From Lactifluus volemus (taxonomy: Eukaryota > Basidiomycota > Agaricomycetes > Russulales > Russulaceae): 35,272 nucleotides of DNA. The translations under genes and the position numbers were made by a program. Positions 1 through 10,219 of the stretch are shown one piece after another. Location of the stretch: positions 1-35,272 of the forward strand of contig WTXI01000357.1 in assembly GCA_022376515.1 (NCBI GenBank), given 5' to 3'. The notes beneath the pieces are model-generated. The model searched no databases, had not been told where the DNA came from, and saw only the letters and a list, made by a program, of their open reading frames with translations. Every line of letters starts with the position of its first letter. Position 1 is the stretch's first letter.

Positions 1-1
1 G

Positions 2-208
2 AGAGGAGAGAAAGAGGAGCCAGAAGTAATCCGCTTTACGGTTCGCGAACGAAGATTCTTCGAGCATGCGACTATAACGCATGCTATTTGTGATGGAAAT
101 GAATCCAAGTTGAACAAAGTAAGAGAATTGGTCAAGAGTCATGGAACGGTACCGACTCACAAAAAGAAGAGGTGGAAGACAAAGTCCAAGGATATGGTTC
201 CAAAGTAG
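2..208 (+). CDS. C-terminal end of an unknown protein (5' end outside window)
   Basis: A reading frame is open from base 2 to the TAG at 206-208 (68 codons, no start in view). It ends in a strongly basic tail (THKKKRWKTKSKDMVPK). A more ordinary stretch before it contains VIRFTVRERRFF and VRELVKSHG. I do not recognise the family. The amino-acid mix looks more like coding sequence than the rest of 1-2045, so it may be the last exon of a gene starting left of the window. A chance open frame is also possible. No function is proposed. Confidence 0.3.
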   Translation, partial: RGEKEEPEVIRFTVRERRFFEHATITHAICDGNESKLNKVRELVKSHGTVPTHKKKRWKTKSKDMVPK

Positions 209-2045
209 AAGAACGTGGTGAATACCCGCCATAACTGAACATTTCTTCGGTGAGAAACCCGCGCTCTGGAACGGAGAGCCTTTACCTGGACGTTCTTAAA
301 GGCCGCTTTGAAGCTAAAGTAGAGTTGTAAAGGTGTTATCAGCTGGCATTGCTGCGTAGTACTACGGAATCAGTTCCATTGTCTATTTTGGCGATAGAGG
401 AAAGGAAAAGGAAAAGGCACGCACAACTGCTACGCTTGTGAGGACTGAAAGAGCGAGCCATGCGCGCGTTACGGGAGGTATTTGGGTGAACCAGGCTTCC
501 AAGCCAACAGGCATTGATGATGACGGCTGTAGAGCTTTGAGCGATATTCAATTACAGTACAAACTGAAAACGCCCACCAACGTGTCCGGTGGTACCGGTC
601 CGGAACCCGTCCATACGTACCACACGTTCTAGGCACTAAGGCACGACGGTCGTAACTGTCAGTCTGGTCTCTGAGGCACGACAAGCTCAAGCGGGCGACG
701 CAGGTTTTCCTCTTTCTTTTGATTTCTCGAGCGGGTGTCGGATCATTGGCCCACTCTGGTGTGGTGTTCGACGGACTTTTGTGACCGACCCACTCAGCAC
801 ATGCCGTACAGCCAAAACTTGTCAGGGTTGACTTACTCCTGAAAAGTTTGGTGGTATTCATGCGGTGGGTGCGGTTGGCGACAGAGTCGGCGGTTACGTG
901 AACGGCTGGGCTGCCGGGTATCCTGGTCAATGCACGATGCAACAACGACGCCAAGTTGCTCACTAATGGAGGGGACACCAAAAAAAATATCACTTACTAT
1001 GTGACGACATATGCAACCAAGAAACAGAGTCAATCATACAACCTTGCCGCTGTATTCACACAAGAATAGAACTATCACCAGGCTCACCCGAAATCTGAAT
1101 ACCCAGTTAAAGGAGAATTCCTGTTTGCTTTTTTTCACTTGTTTCTACACCGCTATTAGTGGTACGATTTTCGAGAGGGCCACATGCCAGGCTTTCCCCC
1201 AATTCCGTGCTACGTATCTGTAAAGTTATTTGGTGAACTCTAACGTCCGTACCATACTCCACGCCACCCCAAATAACTACGAGTCTGAGATATGTCCAAC
1301 GTCCTTGGATTAGCGAAGCATCGATGCCAATCTCCTCCTTTCTCAAATTCCCGCGTGGAGGCCTTGGTCTCGCAATAACGTCCGCCCGGTCTCCTGTTCT
1401 TTCGTCCGTCACTACTGTCAAACCTGTTGTCCCTTGGTGTTTCTCTTCCTGTCTCGTTCTTTCTACCTCCCCCATCTTCATCTCTCGTTCTTCAACAAAC
1501 TCCGAGTCACCCGTGCGCCCTGCGGCGTACATACACCATGCTATAAGGAAGGTCGGCAACTCTCAACAGTGTTGTCACTTGACTGCTCGGCTCGACTTGA
1601 CTCATTAAGCCGCTTCTCCTTTGAGCTGTACGAGCCTGCTGGCCTCTTGGCCCATATCCTGACGCCCCCCTGCGTTGTCTCCCCTCGCACCCGGACTTCC
1701 CAAGTCAAAATATTCGCAGTTTGCGATCTGAGAGGTTTGGGAGACTGAAGAGCTCTTCATAGCCATGAGCTTCGATGCTTACGATCTGAATAGCTTGTAG
1801 CTATGATCTTACAAATCAAGGACACATCTTGTCAGAGAACATGCTAATGATAAACACTCCACGACGATTCAATAGCCAATAGAATAGAAACAACGACAGT
1901 CACACAGCAAGTCGGAGTAGCAGTTGAACGTGAAGATACACGCAAGAAGTCAAGGTCGGGGATCAACGAACCCTTTCCTTCGAGGCGACCGACTTTTGCC
2001 TAGCATCTCGAGACACGCGCCTGTACAGGGAGTTTAGCCGTCTGC
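209..2045. other. Intergenic stretch, no recognisable gene
   Basis: Several open frames occur on both strands (for example 469-993 minus and 1107-1559 minus), but none shows a known motif or splice-compatible extension. About 1430-1500 is rich in C and T, as fungal promoters and 5' leaders often are, yet no convincing coding region follows it. The right end holds the 3' flank of RAD50. I see no tRNA, transposon end or long repeat. Confidence 0.5.
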
Positions 2046-5000
2046 TCACTGAAACTCTGGCCTGCAGACCCACCAATAATATTCCATGACATCACTCTGA
2101 CCGAGTTTGCGCAGGAACTGCTCGTCATGTGTAATAATGATAAGCTGGAAGTTAGCATGGTTTCTCCGTTCGTTGATGATGCTACAAAGATGGATCAGAT
2201 TGGCTCACTTGGAGTTTGAGAGGCGACCTACTCGACAAGGCTACTCGCCAGTGCTTCAATGTTGGCAGTATCGAGGGCATTAGTCGGCTCATCAAGGGCT
2301 AATATCCCGCAATTTTGTCCAAACGAATCGGAAAGGGCAAGTCGGATGATGATAGAAGCCAACATTTTCTGCCCGGCTGAACAACGTCCCCGCATGTCCA
2401 TTTCTACTTGGTCTTTTGTCATCACGACCTGCAAACCATGAGCTTCGATCCTCCAAGGGCACAAGCACTCACTCGGTAGTTATATGATCGCTTAGTGGCG
2501 CCGCCTTCGCTATCATATCGAACGCGAATTCCATCGATGTCTTCGGAGATGGCCGAGTCAGATCACACAGGTTACATGAAGTGACGATATACACACCTGT
2601 GCCTTGGTATGTCTTATTCCAAAGGTGACGCATCGTGTCATTCACTTCCTCCATCTTCAACGAATGATACTTCATTATCGCGCTATACGTCCCGCATCAA
2701 TAACCAGCACTACTAGCCAAGAGGTGGGAGATGAGCCCTACTTGTCCAGTGCTTTCCCGTATTTGTCGAGGTCGTTGTTGGCCATGTCAGACATCTTCTC
2801 AAAATCAAATGAGTTTGGTTCATGTGAAGGTGGCCGGAAAGCTTACCTTGACCTTTACTAATTGATCAGTGTACCTCTTGTTGATGTCTTTATATTCTCC
2901 GAGATCTCTTTCAAGCGTTTGTAACTGGGCCCTCAATGAAGTCAGCTCTCCTCCAAGGTGAGCGCTCTAATGAGGACGGTAAATAGGTGCCCGCAGAAAT
3001 TGTGATTAGATATTACCTTTTGCTGCAACTCGTTCTCCCTATCTTTCTCCGGCTGATATTTCTCCTCAAAGTTGCGCTTTGCCTTGGCAGCCCATTCTAG
3101 GTCACAGCCGTCTATCTCCCCCTGAGTGGCTTGGATGTCGTTTCGCAACTTTCTTATCCGATTGTTATCGCGAAGATTGGCCAAAGCTGCTCCCCCTTCG
3201 TTGATCTCCTTGTCTAATTGCGCGATAGTTTTGCGAATCTGCTCTATCTCAAGCCTGTACTCTTGAATCTTTGCCTCGTAGCGTCCGATGGTGTCTGCAC
3301 AGTCTTCAAGCTTTTTACCGCGCTTATCACGCATATAACTTGATTACAGTCACCAGAGACCACTTAAAAAAAGATGGAGGACACTCACCGTTCGATAAGC
3401 TTGTTGGAGCCCTCAAGTCTATCGGCACTTTTGCTGAGTTCTTGAGCTACTTGTTGAGCCTGAGACAGCTTGGCGCTGAGATCGGTCTGCGTAGTCTGAT
3501 GTTCTCGGTCAAGCAAGTCAATAGGTCCCTGGCCTTCCAAAATTTGAATATCCAGTTCCTAACAGCAATCAGTCCCACTACTGGTAGAATAAAGCTACCC
3601 ATCGTTACCTTTAGCTGACTTGTCAGAGTTGCGACCTCAAGTTGCATGGTCTCAACGCTTTTCTGCAGCGCCTCCTTTTCTCGCACTTTACTGCGTAGAT
3701 CAGTTTCACGCAATTGGAGCTGATGAAGTTCGGTTTCGTGTGCTCGTAGAATATTGTTCCGGCGCTCCCGATCGTTCTGGAGATTCTGCTTTTCTTTTTC
3801 GGTGTTTCGTCTTCAAAGGTTCATGAGATAAAACAAAGCAGGCAATAACGAGAGAAAAACAACCCACAAATCTGCAGACAAATCATCCAACTCCTGCTGG
3901 ACGTCGTCAGCTGTTTTCTTGGATCCCGTAGCAGCCAAAGAATTCTCGACGTTCGATATATCTTTTCGGAGGTCCTGACAATCACTATAAAGCCTCGAAA
4001 CATTGACTGCATGTTGTCGCAGAGATACAAGTTCCTTCAACTCTTTCTTGAGGGCTTGCAATCTCCCATTGGTCTACCGCACACAGGTGAGACGAGTCAA
4101 CTGAGAAGCGATTGGCTCCATACCATTTCCGCAGCTTCGGTGAGAGGCGGCAGCAATTCATCCTCTGCGCGGATTTGCGTTTCAAGAGAAGGGATATCGA
4201 CGTCTTTCAGGCGACGAATAGAGCTTTCATAGGACATCAACCCTCGATACCGTTCAAGTTCCGACTCCCAGCTCTGCAGGTCGTTCTCGAATTCGCGACG
4301 GGCTTCTGGAGAGGTTTGCGTTATCTTGCTGTTAAGCTGTGGGTAATACGCTTAGCGCAAGGGTGCGTGTGAGCAAGGAGTACTGCCACGTACATAACTC
4401 TCGAAGGGCTTCAACTCCTCATCCGTCATGTGCCGGTTGCAGACCTGGCACAGGTGCTTGGTTCTACCGAACGCAAGTAGCTTCTGATAGAGCTCTATAC
4501 TCTCAGAACTCTTAGAGAGAGATCTGACAACATCCCATCAGACGTAACATCCTTGGTCAATTGCAAGTCGACGGACTCTCGCAAAAAGTTGATCTCCTCG
4601 GTTGCCACCTTGATGGCCGACTCTACTGATGTATTATCCCCGAGTCCATCTTTCAACTTCTTCTCAAGGCCTATCCCAATCAGTCAAGGAGACACCGAAC
4701 ATGACATGGGCTTACCATTCAATTCCTCTTGTTTTGCCTTCAGTTGGTTCCTCAATGAAGATAAGCTCGCTTCGGATTCATGAAGCTTCCGATCAGCAAG
4801 GCTACATTCCGCCTCGAGGTCCGCATGCGCTCTCTCGGTTTTCCTGAGGACGATAAGTAAGAGTAAATGCGCTGTTTGAACCAACTACGAACACGATCAC
4901 TGCATTGACATCGTTCTCCATCGTATCGGCTTTTGGCTCCGCTCCTACCAGTTTGGAGAATTTCGCATTCGAAATCTGCAAACTGAATGGCGTAAGGATT

Positions 5001-7022
5001 AAGGAAAGCAGGGAAATTGTAGTCTTACATATTCTTCGTCTCTCTCTCCTTAGAAGCCAAGTCTCTCTGATGTAGCGTCAACTTGGCTCGTGCGTCGGAT
5101 TGCAGACTGAGCGTCCTGATTTCAAGTGTGAGTTGGTCTCGTTTGTCCTCCAACGTGCGAACTCTGGTGTTTAGCTCCGCTATGCGATCTTCATGCTTCG
5201 CAGAGGCGATATCTATCTTCAATTGCTCGATGCGCGTTCTCTTCCCTTCTATATCCGAGACAACAGTCAGTAGGTCTCCGTCTAGCACTTCCGCGGCCTC
5301 CAAGCTGCTCTCTGTAGATGCGACATCTGACTTGAGCTTTGTCTGGGTTGATAGTGAGATTCAACTGTACGATGCTCTATTTGACGGACGTACGACTCGG
5401 CTGCGGTTGCTTGCCCTCTGTTGCTTGTGCCTTTCCAAACTAGTATGCAGTTGCCGTGACTTCTCGTTATAAGTGGCGTTACTTTGGTGAACTTCACCCT
5501 AAAGGATTGGAACGTGAGCGCCAGTGACGATGGAAGGGCTGTATCCCGAGCGTACCTGTATACGATCAACTTCACCTGTTTGCTGAGATAACACAGAGGC
5601 CAGCTTTGTTGAGAAATCTGTGACTTTGTTACGCTCGAGCGGGCTCGCATCGAACCCCCGAATGCCATGCTGTGTGGCTATTTCGCGAATCAGAACCTCG
5701 CGATCCCGTATCCGTTCTTCTTGAGCCTAAAACAATCCGTCGAAAAATACTATCTCAGGAGAATTACCCCCCTTTACCTTGGCTTCCGCAATCAGTTGAC
5801 CATGTTCCTCATTAAGCTCTACATGCTTCTTTCGAGTGGCGGTCAGTTCATCCTCTTTGTCCTGTTCGGCAGCCTCCTCACGCCGTCGAACGTTTCTTTG
5901 CTCAGCAATATGAGCGTTGAAGTTCTTGATACGTTCCGCTAGTTGCTCCTCGGTGTCTCATCATTATTGGAATAATTAGGGCCAGTAAGAATATCAGGAA
6001 ACGGTAAACCCTACCATCAGTCTCCTGCACATTCAGACGCAACTCGGCAAGCTCTTCTTGATACCTTTGCTGTTCCTTCTGCAGATTCTCGACTCGGAGA
6101 TAGATTTCTCGGAACTTGGTTGCGCCTTCCTCGAACTTTCGATTCGAACGCGCCAATGCTTCATACAACTTTTTGGCTTCCTGGTAATCCCCCTCCTTCG
6201 CCGCTATGCTAGCGTTCATATCGGAGATACGAGCCTTGAGTTTGTCCGCGTGCCCCTTTTCCCGGGCCAACGATTCAAGCCTTTCTTTGTCAGTCTTCAG
6301 CTCAGCGACACGCTCTTTTCGAAGCGCCTTGATTGAGTCTAGTGCCTTGGTGTATCTAGGATATTTCAGATGCATAAGCGTTTAAAACAATCGGATATAC
6401 CCTTACCTTGTAGCCTCGAATATATCGTCGAATTTCTTTTTCAGAACCGAGGCTTCAGCCAGAGGCCAGTACGAATCTTCCTGATGGCAGAAGATGACAT
6501 TTTCAAGCACGGCTTTAGAGACACCCAGGAGGTGAGGTATTTCGACGTCTATCGCTGCGCACTTTGTCGAGATGGCTGTGCGCTGGGGTTTCTTTGAATC
6601 AGATGAATGATGCTCTCCACATCTATACGACAAACCTTTCCAGACTCTTTTGCATTTGGATCATCAAGGGCTAGGATGTTCTCCAACGTTTTCATGGTCA
6701 TGCCAGCAGTCTTCTTCATTGTCACAGACAGGTTGCGGGTGACAATCATACGCTGTCCATTGGCTGCAAAGAAGCGTAGTCTCACTTGTGCCTTGACTTC
6801 TTTTTCGTTTGCCATCTTTGGATCATGTATGAAGGCTCCGCCTCGCGTCCCGGGTGGCTGGTCACCTGTTGTCGCATATTTCAAGCACTCAATTATCGTA
6901 GTCTTTCCACTGCCGTTTTGGCCAACTATGACCGTGACGGGGGAAAAGAATTCTATGATAGTGACACTTTTGTCGTCAAACGATCGAATACCGCGGATGG
7001 CAACCTTGTGCAGTGTTGACAT
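2046..7022 (-). CDS. RAD50: DNA double-strand-break repair protein RAD50
   Basis: This is the SMC-like ATPase of the MRE11-RAD50-NBS1 complex, which tethers and processes broken DNA ends in the nucleus. The model has 22 exons, all in phase: 7022-6636, 6591-6407, 6355-6015, 5956-5778, 5726-5556, 5498-5394, 5342-5029, 4982-4901, 4833-4716, 4670-4549, 4510-4394, 4336-4124, 4073-3868, 3810-3609, 3558-3389, 3338-3017, 2945-2847, 2794-2742, 2682-2597, 2540-2473, 2428-2232, 2181-2046. It gives 1290 aa, close to the usual RAD50 length. Walker A GQNGSGKT lies at residues 34-41. Long coiled coils flank the zinc hook CQVC at about 689-692. The ABC signature CSAGQK is near 1196, Walker B LALDEP near 1223-1228, and the His switch ITHDEQF lies in the last exon. 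The least certain splices are the exon 8/9 acceptor and the 38-base intron 4548-4511. No key residue is missing. Confidence 0.96.
4511..4548 (-). other. Putative 38-base intron in RAD50 next to the zinc hook
   Basis: Without removing this segment the RAD50 frame runs into TAG just before the hook. Removing a GT..AG segment of 38 bases (donor GTTACG, acceptor CTCTCTAAG) joins LTKD to SSESIELYQ in phase and puts the hook cysteines at 689 and 692. A CTGAT that could serve as branch site lies inside. The alternative is that the frame is broken by one extra TC unit in the TC tract near the acceptor. Confidence 0.55.
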
Positions 7023-7258
7023 GGTGCGACACAAAGTCAAAGCTGGTTGTGCGGAAGAAAGCCTTTGCCACGCCGCGGAAAGCGCGTCAACTCACGTGCA
7101 TATTTATTATCACGTGATCTTTAACCACCACTTCAAGTAACCCTACTGTATGCCACTTCGACCCATTCGTGCACCGGAATTGCCTCCCAGTCGTGGCCAA
7201 TGCTCCTTATCACCACCAGGGAAGATAAATGCCACCCTTCTTAACAGGGTGCATGAAT
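7023..7258 (-). promoter_or_regulatory. RAD50 upstream region with two CACGTG boxes
   Basis: This 236-base gap between the RAD50 start and the end of the next minus-strand gene must hold the RAD50 promoter. Two perfect CACGTG palindromes lie at 7093-7098 and 7111-7116, starting 18 bases apart, about 70-95 bases upstream of the RAD50 ATG. CACGTG is the classic site for bHLH factors (Cbf1/USF type). An A+T-rich stretch sits between them. Whether a factor binds here is inference. Confidence 0.4.
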
Positions 7259-7608
7259 TCAGCGTTTTTTGGTCATTTGCAGCGTCAGGTTGTCGATGTA
7301 CATTTGCAGAGTAGCGTTTCCGGATGATAATTTATCCATGTCTCTCTCCACCGTCTTCACACGTTCCAGTAGCACTGCAGGTTATAAGACGTAAAATAAA
7401 TACCGCTCTTCAAGGAGTTACTGATGCATAGATACCTCTCAGGTCCTCTTGACGGGCGATAATATCTCTGTTCTGAATGAGTGAGGATACGAACAGAATG
7501 AAAGCCTACTACGTACTTGATGATCTGCTCTTTCTTCACGGCATCCTTGACAACGTCGCCGGATGAGAATGGATCCGATGCACCCCACCCAGCTTGGTCA
7601 TCGAACAT
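7259..7608 (-). CDS. Short coiled-coil protein (SCOC/Slo1 type)
   Basis: Three exons (7608-7517, 7467-7436, 7374-7259) join in phase to a 79-aa protein, matching the roughly 80-aa length of SCOC. The C-terminal half reads as heptads (VLLERVKTVERDMDKL, then LQMYIDNLTLQM), closely following the SCOC pattern of a single coiled coil ending in GQYIENL. Family members bind Arl GTPases at the Golgi and act in tethering and autophagy; yeast Slo1 is the Arl3-linked form. The N-terminus (MFDDQAGWGASDPF) is acidic and probably unstructured. The start is divergent from RPN13 with 127 bases between the two ATGs, so they probably share a promoter region. Family assignment rests on length and heptad pattern rather than a catalytic motif. 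Confidence 0.72.
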
Positions 7609-7735
7609 TGTTAGTGGCAGTACGCTTAAGAGAGAGAAATAGCCTTTGGGTCAAACCCAAACAGGAAGTTATTATCATTTAGCCGCAGTGACGCGTCGCG
7701 TGGTCCACCTCCAGTCGGACTTAGTCGTTAAGCAA
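7609..7735. promoter_or_regulatory. Bidirectional promoter between SCOC-like gene and RPN13
   Basis: Only 127 bases separate the two divergent ATGs. The gap holds a perfect inverted repeat, TTTGGGT-caa-ACCCAAA, at 7645-7661, and an ACGCGT (MluI cell-cycle-box-like) at 7691-7696. No clear TATA box is seen. Function is inferred from position. Confidence 0.45.
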
Positions 7736-8853
7736 ATGCCTCTGACCGAACGGTCCACCATTCTCGCCTTCAAGGCCGGTCGCGCATTTCGGCGCGAAGG
7801 TACCAACATCGTCGAACCGAGTATCGATAAGGGTGCCATTGTAATTGAACGAGGTGATGACGAACTACTCCATTTTATGTGGAAAAACAGGGAATCTGAG
7901 GAGGCAGAGGAGGCTCGTCCATCTTGGTCTCTCTGTAACCTCTGGCTTATTGTATTCCAGGATCTCATCTTATTCCCAACCGATGCTAGCTTCGTGAGCG
8001 TTCCACAGGCAGGCGGCGGCCGCGTTTACGTTCTCAAGTTCTCTTCATCGGACCAAAGGCATTTCGTAAGTACACCCGTTAGAGTTCCAAAAGAAAATCG
8101 TTAACTGATATGCCCAGTTTTGGATGCAGGTAACTCGTCTTGTTCATATTCCCTAGGTCTACTGACAACTCGTGAGGAATTTAGGATGCATCCAGTGAAC
8201 GCGACGAGGACTTTGCTTTTCACGTCAACAGACTTCTTCAAATACCTGGCTATATCCCCGTGTGGGGTGTTCCTGATAGCACCTCACAACAAACACCGGG
8301 CGCATCTACATCTACTCAAGTAGCACCGCCCGCAGGGTGCGCTCCGTCCGATTTTATACTGGAATCTCCCCATGCTGACTCACCTCCAGTGTCAGTCAGC
8401 CAACTCCGGAACAACTTTCTCAGCTGCGTTCTTTGGTTGCACAGATGTCAGGTGCTGCCGCTGCACAACCAGGTGAAAATCTGGTCATTTATGCTCGCCT
8501 GTTGTGCTGATACAAAAGCAGACTTGTCCCTTACGGATGTTCTTACTGTCGAAAATTTGAACCCACTCTTCGTTTCTCACCCTGAGCTCATCCAATCAAT
8601 ATTCCCACATCTACCGCCCGACTTGCCCGCGAGCCCCTCGCCGGAGGTCCTTTCTCAGATAGTATCGTCTCCACAATTCCGTGGGGCAGTGGCAAGCTTC
8701 GACCGTGCTCTGCGCACGGGCTTGCTGGGTGATTTGGTAACGCAATTAGGACTGCCCGAAGAAGCCGGAACAAGTGTAGAGGCCTTCTTGAGGGCAGTAC
8801 GCGAACAAGCCGATGGCAACGGGTCAGGGAGCGAGCGTATGGATACGGACTAA
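7736..8853 (+). CDS. RPN13: 26S proteasome ubiquitin receptor Rpn13/ADRM1
   Basis: This protein binds ubiquitin chains at the proteasome lid/base through an N-terminal Pru (pleckstrin-like) domain and recruits the deubiquitinase UCH37 through a C-terminal DEUBAD domain. Exons: 7736-7912, 7961-8065, 8118-8129, 8185-8336, 8390-8472, 8519-8853; all phases agree, giving 287 aa. The Pru domain includes ILAFKAGRAF, LLHFMWKNR, DLILFPTDASF, GRVYVLKF and FWMQ (residues 95-98). After a low-complexity linker comes TPEQLSQLRSLV and a DEUBAD-like helical region ending in GSGSERMDTD. Two oddities are seen: FWMQ sits alone on a 12-base exon, and the first intron would have to be GC..AG (otherwise 16 extra residues are inserted in the Pru domain). 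Upstream in-frame codons lack an ATG, so 7736 is the start. Confidence 0.93.
8118..8129 (+). other. 12-base microexon of RPN13 encoding FWMQ
   Basis: Flanking introns 8066-8117 (donor GTAAGT) and 8130-8184 (donor GTAACT, acceptor TTTAG) isolate a 12-base exon. It supplies exactly the FWMQ of the family motif FFWMQ. Without it the Pru domain would lose its conserved Trp. Confidence 0.75.
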
Positions 8854-10219
8854 GTAACTATCCATTGTTTGTTGGTCTGGATCAATGTCATAACAGCTTG
8901 ATAAAATCGTAAATAAGTAGATCCGAAAAGTGGGTGGCACGATAACGAATCAGCTAGAGCTTCAATGACTCCGGTTGGAAAGCCACTGGATCACGATGTC
9001 CCTGCGTGAAACATTAAGTTGACTCGTTGGACGTGACTCCTGACACCTACAAATTATGTTGGCTTTTCATGGAACACTAGAGGCAGTCGTGAGCGGCAAA
9101 ATGAAACCGTTCAAAAATCATCAAGCTCAACGTACCGAATAGCACTGGGTCAAGTGCCTCCGTTCAGCAAGACGTGAGTCCAGTGACAGGTCAAATACGC
9201 ACCGAAACTGGCCGTCCAGTTATTTTATCTAGCCTCCTGAAGGACGTGTCAGGTATGATGTAGCAAACAAGGGAGTGAAATTACAAAGCCCGTATGAGGC
9301 CCTGGACGTTGGTGTGCTCATGTATGTCGTTCTTGTTGCCCAGCTAGTATAAGAGCTCGTCAGGGCATGATAACAGTCTGAGCCTCTGGACTATCTGACC
9401 ACAAGCAGCGGGACCCCAGACAAGGAGGACTGTGCAAGCAGCGCGTGCAGTTCGAATCTTGCGGTCTCGAATTTCTCGCGCTGCCGGTGGGGTTTCAAGG
9501 TGACTCGTCAGTCCTAGCTTGACAGTAGGATAGCCGGTCGTCAACGTACATCAGCTGAATCTACCACGAAACTTGGAAGTAGGCTATCAGGTATGGTAGC
9601 AGAGAGGGCCCACGGCTTCGTACACTATAGCGTCGACCCCGTGGCAATATCGCTCCCACATTGAGCGAAACTTTGGTTGGCCTGGACGCGAACAAACAAT
9701 ACTTAGACGTTCATTGGGTCAGACATTGACAGATGGACATTCGCACCTGCCACATCCCATATTTTCATAACGATATTCCCCTTTCTCACCTTGCGGAAAT
9801 TAAATGCTACAGTTGGTACAACGTCTTCACTCCACTTGAATGGGAACGAAGCAATGAACAGGATGGTCTCGCTTTAGGGGGAGAATGCGTACCTGTCCCG
9901 ATCCAATTACATTCACAAATGAAGTCTTCCCGGACGCCTAAGAGTGAAGGTAGGCAAGATGCGAAGTTGTTGCAGTGTACTGACCTGTAAGCCGACGACA
10001 GCTATATCGGCCGATTTGGTGAAAAACAGACTAGAGTCATTAGAGGTCGAACTTAGGTGATCGCATTTTGTTTCTTACACGGTGAAGCTTACCCTGTTAT
10101 CCATTGAAAGAGAGATGAGAAGAAGTAAGCCATACGAAACTTGTCAGGCGTCGTGGCGGAGAGTGTGCGGATCCGGGCCGGTAAAGCTTGCTCATCTGCT
10201 TCCTTCTCTCTCCTGCCGA
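8854..10219. other. Intergenic stretch, no recognisable gene
   Basis: About 1.37 kb between RPN13 and the Pet127-family gene on the same strand. Only short unrelated frames occur (for example 9733-9990 plus, 85 codons). They show no known motif and no splice link to either neighbour. The part nearest 10220 must include the promoter of the downstream gene. No repeat, tRNA or transposon end was identified. Confidence 0.5.

Noticed and set aside
469..993. 174-codon open frame on the minus strand
   Set aside because: Rich in Arg, Cys and Trp with no motif, overlapped by other open frames and lacking splice-consistent neighbours; most likely chance.
1107..1608. Open frames on both strands over the same bases
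   Set aside because: Neither shows a family motif; the region is CT-rich and resembles promoter or leader sequence.
2223..2232. Apparent stop right after SSLVE in RAD50
   Set aside because: The bases hold a GTAGGT donor; splicing to 2181 gives LVDIINERR and continues to the conserved ITHDEQF.
9451..9457. TTCGAAT resembling a tRNA T-loop
   Set aside because: The flanking bases do not form a five-base-pair stem, and no A box, anticodon arm or acceptor stem can be drawn.
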